Positions 14,559 to 17,235 of a DNA stretch of 17,235 nucleotides are shown here, one piece after another. The position numbers and the translations under genes are program-made. Below the pieces are notes generated by a model. The model did no database searches. It was not told the origin of the DNA and saw nothing but the letters and a program-made list of their open reading frames with translations. The stretch lies in NCBI GenBank assembly GCA_910588755.1, contig CAJUQZ010000094.1:1-17235 (forward strand). Reading direction: 5' to 3'. Position 1 is the first letter of the stretch, and each line of letters starts with the position of its first letter. Source of the DNA: an uncultured Lachnospiraceae bacterium (GTDB taxonomy: Bacteria > Bacillota > Clostridia > Lachnospirales > Lachnospiraceae).

Positions 14559-15434
14559 ATGGACTACACACCCTTACAAGAAACCAAAATACACGGCACC
14601 GCCGCCTTTCCGTACAGTGTTTATCGCGGACGCATCCCGGAGTGGATTCACTCGTTCCCGCTGCACTGGCACGATGACTTTGAACTGATCTACTGTGAGC
14701 AGGGGCAGCTCCAGGTCACGTTGTGGGGACAGGCCTACACCCTATGCGCACAGGACCTGATCCTCATTCTCCCCCACGCCGTACACGCCATAGAACAGTA
14801 TGACACGAAAAGTGGGGAGTACTTTAACATCATGTTCCATCCCTCGCTTTTCAGAGGCACCAGGGTGGATCCCTGCTATGACAAGTATGTCCGCCCTTTT
14901 CTGGATGGCGAGCGGACCATGAACTGTTTTTGCCCGGCTGGTTCTTCTTTTAACCAGGCTGTAACGCCGCTTGTGCGATCACTATATGAACACCGCCGGG
15001 AGAGCTATTCCACCCATGAGCTGGCTGTCAAGTCCGGCCTGTTTCTCCTGCTCCATCACATGAACCAGCACAGCACAGAGATCACCAGCGATGACCGCAC
15101 CCAGCAGCTGTCTTACAGCCGCCTGAAAAATGCGCTGTACTATGTCCAGAAATTTTACGACCATGATATTTCCATCCAGGAGGCCGCCGGACAGTGCGGT
15201 TTTTCCGAGAGCCATTTTATGAAGCTGTTCCGGGAGTTTACAGGTATGAGCTTTAACACCTACCTCGTGAACTACCGGTTGGAGCTAGCGGCAAAACAGC
15301 TTGCAGAGACGGACTACAAGGTCATCGACATCGCGGAAAACTGTGGATTTCACAACCATTCCTATTTCACGCGAGCCTTTCGGAAAAAATACCGTACTAC
15401 TCCACTACTATACCGGAAGGCGGCACGTGGTTAG
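14559..15434 (+). CDS. AraC-family transcriptional regulator with cupin sensor
   Basis: A 291-residue cytoplasmic regulator. The N-terminal half is an AraC-type cupin sugar-binding domain, with SFPLHWHDDFELIYCEQGQL at about 31-50 and LILILPHAVHAIEQY following. The C-terminal 100 residues hold two helix-turn-helix motifs: ISIQEAAGQCGFSESHFMKLFREFTG, and VIDIAENCGFHNHSYFTRAFRKKY with the family PLLYRKA ending (each motif quoted in pieces). ATG 14559 follows GGAGAG with good spacing; ATG 14529 has no site. It is the only plus-strand gene in the window, divergent from the GH13 enzyme, which is the usual layout for a sugar-responsive activator and its target. The ligand is unknown. The gene ends before a strong shared terminator. 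Confidence 0.9.
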   Translation: MDYTPLQETKIHGTAAFPYSVYRGRIPEWIHSFPLHWHDDFELIYCEQGQLQVTLWGQAYTLCAQDLILILPHAVHAIEQYDTKSGEYFNIMFHPSLFRGTRVDPCYDKYVRPFLDGERTMNCFCPAGSSFNQAVTPLVRSLYEHRRESYSTHELAVKSGLFLLLHHMNQHSTEITSDDRTQQLSYSRLKNALYYVQKFYDHDISIQEAAGQCGFSESHFMKLFREFTGMSFNTYLVNYRLELAAKQLAETDYKVIDIAENCGFHNHSYFTRAFRKKYRTTPLLYRKAARG

Positions 15435-15465
15435 GGACAGCCCCTGCACATGATAAAAATAAAAT

Positions 15466-15502
15466 GTGAAAAAGGATAGGAAAGCTTTCCCTATCCTTTT
15501 TT
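15466..15502. terminator. Bidirectional terminator between AraC and LacI genes
   Basis: GGATAGG-AAAG and CTTT-CCCTATCC form a stem with one bulged C, flanked by A5 on the left and T6 on the right. It therefore has a U-run in both directions and serves the two convergent genes ending at 15434 and 15531. Confidence 0.85.
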
Positions 15503-15530
15503 GCTGACAAATAACAGGCATTTTAAAGAA

Positions 15531-16517
15531 TTATACTAATAAAGCATTTAAATCCATAATCTCATACCCAAGCTTCACTTCTCTGACGATGCCCTCCTCG
15601 TGCCGCAGCAGCTCCAACAGCCTGCGCACTGACAGCTCACCGCACTTTTCATAAAAATATCGCGCCGTGATCAGGGCCGGGACTGCGATCCTAGTAATCT
15701 CTGCGCCGCCATGCGCCGCTACTAGAATCTCCTCCGGCACTGCTATTTTGTGCTCCCTAAAATACTGCATAGCACCAAGTGCCATCGCATCCGTAGCACA
15801 GACCAGACCATCGAGGTCCGGGCACATGCGCATTAGCTCTTCTGCTTTCCCATAGCCGGAAACCGCCGTAAAATCAGCAGTCACAACATTATCTGCAAGC
15901 GGCCCATGCCCCATATCGCGCACTGCGTCACAAAAACCCCTGTATCGTGCATCCCCCGCCGCCTTGTCCTGCAGCATAGCACTCATATAGCCCAGTCTTG
16001 TCCTGCCCTTTTCTAGCAGCCGCTTTGTGATGTCATAGCAGGCATGGTAATCATCATGATACACACAGCAATACCCGGACAGGTACTGACCCGCGATCAC
16101 CACCGGCACCGCTAAGCTCTTTAGCGCGCGCTTATGCGCCGGTGTAAACATTGTCCCCGACAGGATCACGCCGTCCACCTGCTTGTCATTAAAAGCCATG
16201 AGGTACTCCACTTCTTTATCGGGGTCATTCTGTGTAACTGCAAGCATCATCCGATACTCACTCCTGTTAAACTCAGATAGCATTCCCTCCACGAGCCGCC
16301 CAATGGAAGACGAGGAAATCTTTGGGACGATCACGCCAATCATTTTTGTCTTTTTTGTCCGCAGCGTCTGTGCCTGAATGGAGGGGCGATACCCTGTCTC
16401 CTCCACAACCCTGCGAATTGCCTCCTGCTTTTCCTCTGAAATGTATCCGTTATTGAAATACCGTGAGACAGCCGCCCGTGACACGCCGGCCATCCTTGCT
16501 ATATCCGCTATGTTCAT
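15531..16517 (-). CDS. LacI-family transcriptional regulator
   Basis: A 328-residue LacI/GalR regulator. The N-terminal DNA-binding domain begins IADIARMAGVSRAAVSRYFN (about residues 3-22), then the GYRPSIQAQTLR hinge (42-53). A periplasmic-binding-protein-like effector domain follows from about residue 59 (MIGVIVPKISSS, VDGVILSG, the DLDGLVCATDAMALGAM core). Length and order are normal. The ATG follows a G-rich site (AAGGGGCGG). It is cotranscribed with the HPr-like gene 26 bases upstream. The headpiece (SRYFNNGYISEEKQ) resembles the subgroup that often controls sugar or PTS genes. The likely ligand is a sugar or sugar phosphate; the target may be its own operon, the amylase or an unseen gene. 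A direct interaction with the HPr-like protein is a hypothesis. Confidence 0.9.
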   Translation of the reverse strand: MNIADIARMAGVSRAAVSRYFNNGYISEEKQEAIRRVVEETGYRPSIQAQTLRTKKTKMIGVIVPKISSSSIGRLVEGMLSEFNRSEYRMMLAVTQNDPDKEVEYLMAFNDKQVDGVILSGTMFTPAHKRALKSLAVPVVIAGQYLSGYCCVYHDDYHACYDITKRLLEKGRTRLGYMSAMLQDKAAGDARYRGFCDAVRDMGHGPLADNVVTADFTAVSGYGKAEELMRMCPDLDGLVCATDAMALGAMQYFREHKIAVPEEILVAAHGGAEITRIAVPALITARYFYEKCGELSVRRLLELLRHEEGIVREVKLGYEIMDLNALLV

Positions 16518-16543
16518 TCAAACCGCCCCTTACACCTTTTTTC

Positions 16544-16780
16544 CTAAGCCTCTGAACACACAAACGGTGCTATGATGTCCTCGATGGCCTTGTCATCCGA
16601 ATGATATCTAAGTCGGAGCGGCCTTGACAAATCCAGCGCCATCACGCCAAGTAAGGACTTCGCATCTACAGTCCTGCGTCCAGAACCCAAATCAAAACTC
16701 GCATCAATTTTGTCGATTGAATTTACAAACTGTCTCACCTGTTCTACGTTGCTAAACTTAATATGTACCTGCTGCATCAT
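16544..16780 (-). CDS. HPr-like protein lacking the phosphorylatable histidine
   Basis: A 78-residue protein with HPr-type fold signals in its second half: FDLGSGRRTVDAKSLLGVMALD (quoted across two strands, about 29-50), with the Ser46-type site in AKSLLGVM, and RLRYHSDDKAIEDI toward the end. The active-site GIHARP loop is absent; the corresponding N-terminal segment is FSNVEQVRQFV. It therefore cannot pass phosphate from Enzyme I through His15. Such proteins are frequent in Clostridia and are annotated as HPr family. Bacillus Crh also lacks His15, keeps Ser46 and acts as a CcpA co-regulator, so a signalling role is plausible. The ATG is preceded by AAAGGA. It starts an operon with the LacI-family gene 26 bases downstream. 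Confidence 0.78.
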   Translation of the reverse strand: MMQQVHIKFSNVEQVRQFVNSIDKIDASFDLGSGRRTVDAKSLLGVMALDLSRPLRLRYHSDDKAIEDIIAPFVCSEA

Positions 16781-16943
16781 ATCATTCCTTTCTCCAAATT
16801 TGTATGGTTCTTTGTGCAGTCACAGCAAATTGTTTCCTTTCCCCTGCGCATGTCTGGCACAGCGCGGTGCACTGCCGCCCCACTTGCCTGGATATTGATG
16901 TTAGAACAAATTTGTGTGTGTTATCGGTTTCATCTATGCCATT

Positions 16944-16972
16944 ATATTACAATACAATATTTATTTTGTAAA
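16944..16972 (-). promoter_or_regulatory. Promoter of the HPr-like/LacI operon
   Basis: On the minus strand TTTACA (16967-16972) and TAATAT (16944-16949) are spaced by 17 bases. The transcript would start near 16937, giving an unusually long leader of about 155 bases before the ATG at 16780. Confidence 0.6.
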
Positions 16973-17017
16973 TAGTCATTTTACATAATTTTACAGTGAA
17001 ATATTTGCATATTTTTG

Positions 17018-17031
17018 TGAGAACGATTTCA
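17018..17031. promoter_or_regulatory. cre-like LacI-family operator
   Basis: TGAGAACGATTTCA matches the catabolite-response element consensus TGWAANCGNTNWCA at all but one position. It is a dyad around the central CG, as bound by CcpA and other LacI-family proteins. It lies about 46 bases upstream of the -35 of the HPr-like/LacI operon. Confidence 0.5.
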
Positions 17032-17202
17032 TGCTATTTTTGAAAAAGTTTAATGGTAAAGTGATATATTCAAGATTTTTATTGGATGACATAGTGATGC
17101 TGGGGACAAAAAGATCGTTGTATTTTCACAATACTCCTTTTGATTTTAGCATTGTATAATTTATAGATTGATCTTTTAAATATAATGAAATAGTATCTAT
17201 AT

Positions 17203-17221
17203 CCCCCATTTGAAATGGGGG
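17203..17221. repeat. Palindrome at right edge
   Basis: CCCCCATTT-G-AAATGGGGG is a perfect 9-bp inverted repeat around one base. It is followed by GCCGAGGCAAAGCCG, where the window ends. No T-run adjoins the stem on either strand, so a terminator is unlikely; it may be part of a larger structured element outside the window. Confidence 0.5.
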
Positions 17222-17235
17222 CCGAGGCAAAGCCG

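Larger units (their letters stand above)
16781..17235. other. Right-hand intergenic region
   Basis: No gene on either strand. It holds a leader of about 155 bases for the HPr-like gene, its promoter, a cre-like operator and an edge palindrome, each listed separately. Within the leader, CAAATTTGT(A/G)TG occurs twice (16795-16806 and 16907-16918). Left of 16900 it is GC-richer; to the right it is very AT-rich, with a TATAAT at 17154-17159 that lacks a convincing -35. Confidence 0.5.

Noticed and set aside
17190..17235. c-di-GMP-I (GEMM) riboswitch at the right edge, suggested by a hairpin followed by GCAAAGCC
   Set aside because: The purine-rich GCAAACC segment that precedes the first hairpin in GEMM RNAs is absent, and the joining segment is CCGAG instead of GAC. 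The element is also truncated, so no class can be assigned.
1..17235. CRISPR arrays, tRNA or rRNA genes, insertion sequences with transposase
   Set aside because: No regularly spaced direct repeats, no cloverleaf with a CCA-type end, no rRNA-like segments and no transposase frame were seen. The only recombination gene is the tyrosine recombinase at 3622-4587.

Overview
The window looks like a chromosomal segment of a gut-type Lachnospiraceae (Clostridia, Firmicutes). The reasons are strong AGGAGG-type ribosome binding sites, a Memo/AMMECR1 fusion beside an AmmeMemoRadiSam radical SAM enzyme, an HPr-like protein without the phosphorylatable histidine, and an AAA-ATPase_like/PDDEXK gene of the kind expanded in this family. 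The assignment is inference from gene content. Almost every gene is on the minus strand; only the AraC-type regulator is on plus.

Left part (1-8288), accessory in character. In minus-strand transcription order, reading right to left, it holds a pentapeptide-repeat-like protein (8288-7650), an unrecognised protein (7549-6836), two paralogous Imm22-like proteins (6716-5820 and 5757-5053), a tyrosine recombinase with degenerate catalytic residues (4587-3622), an OpgC-like membrane acyltransferase (3433-2375) and an AAA-ATPase_like/PD-(D/E)XK protein (2283-571). The 5.0-8.3 kb block is visibly more AT-rich than the DNA to its right. It reads as an orphan immunity or mobile-element region with no toxin in view. 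A 9-8-9 bp inverted repeat lies just upstream of the recombinase promoter. Bases 1-570 have no intact gene.

Middle part (8357-12428). The AmmeMemoRadiSam pair (Memo-AMMECR1 fusion, then the radical SAM enzyme) is transcribed from a promoter with an extended -10 and a perfect 14-bp palindrome. Upstream of it lies a small regulatory module: an ECF sigma factor, a translationally coupled RsgI-like membrane anti-sigma factor with a His-rich tail, and an 85-residue exported His-rich protein. The sigma gene and the exported-protein gene share a TGAAAC-N18-CG promoter-like motif, which suggests one regulon, possibly metal- or envelope-responsive.

Right part (12604-17235), carbohydrate use and its control. 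A cytoplasmic GH13 alpha-amylase/neopullulanase-type enzyme is divergent from an AraC regulator. A bidirectional terminator separates the AraC gene from a LacI-family regulator, which is preceded in the same operon by the histidine-less HPr-like protein. The latter keeps the Ser46-type regulatory region, so a Crh-like co-regulator role with a LacI-type protein is an attractive hypothesis. A cre-like operator lies upstream of that operon. The last 200 bases have no gene and end in a strong palindrome cut by the window edge.
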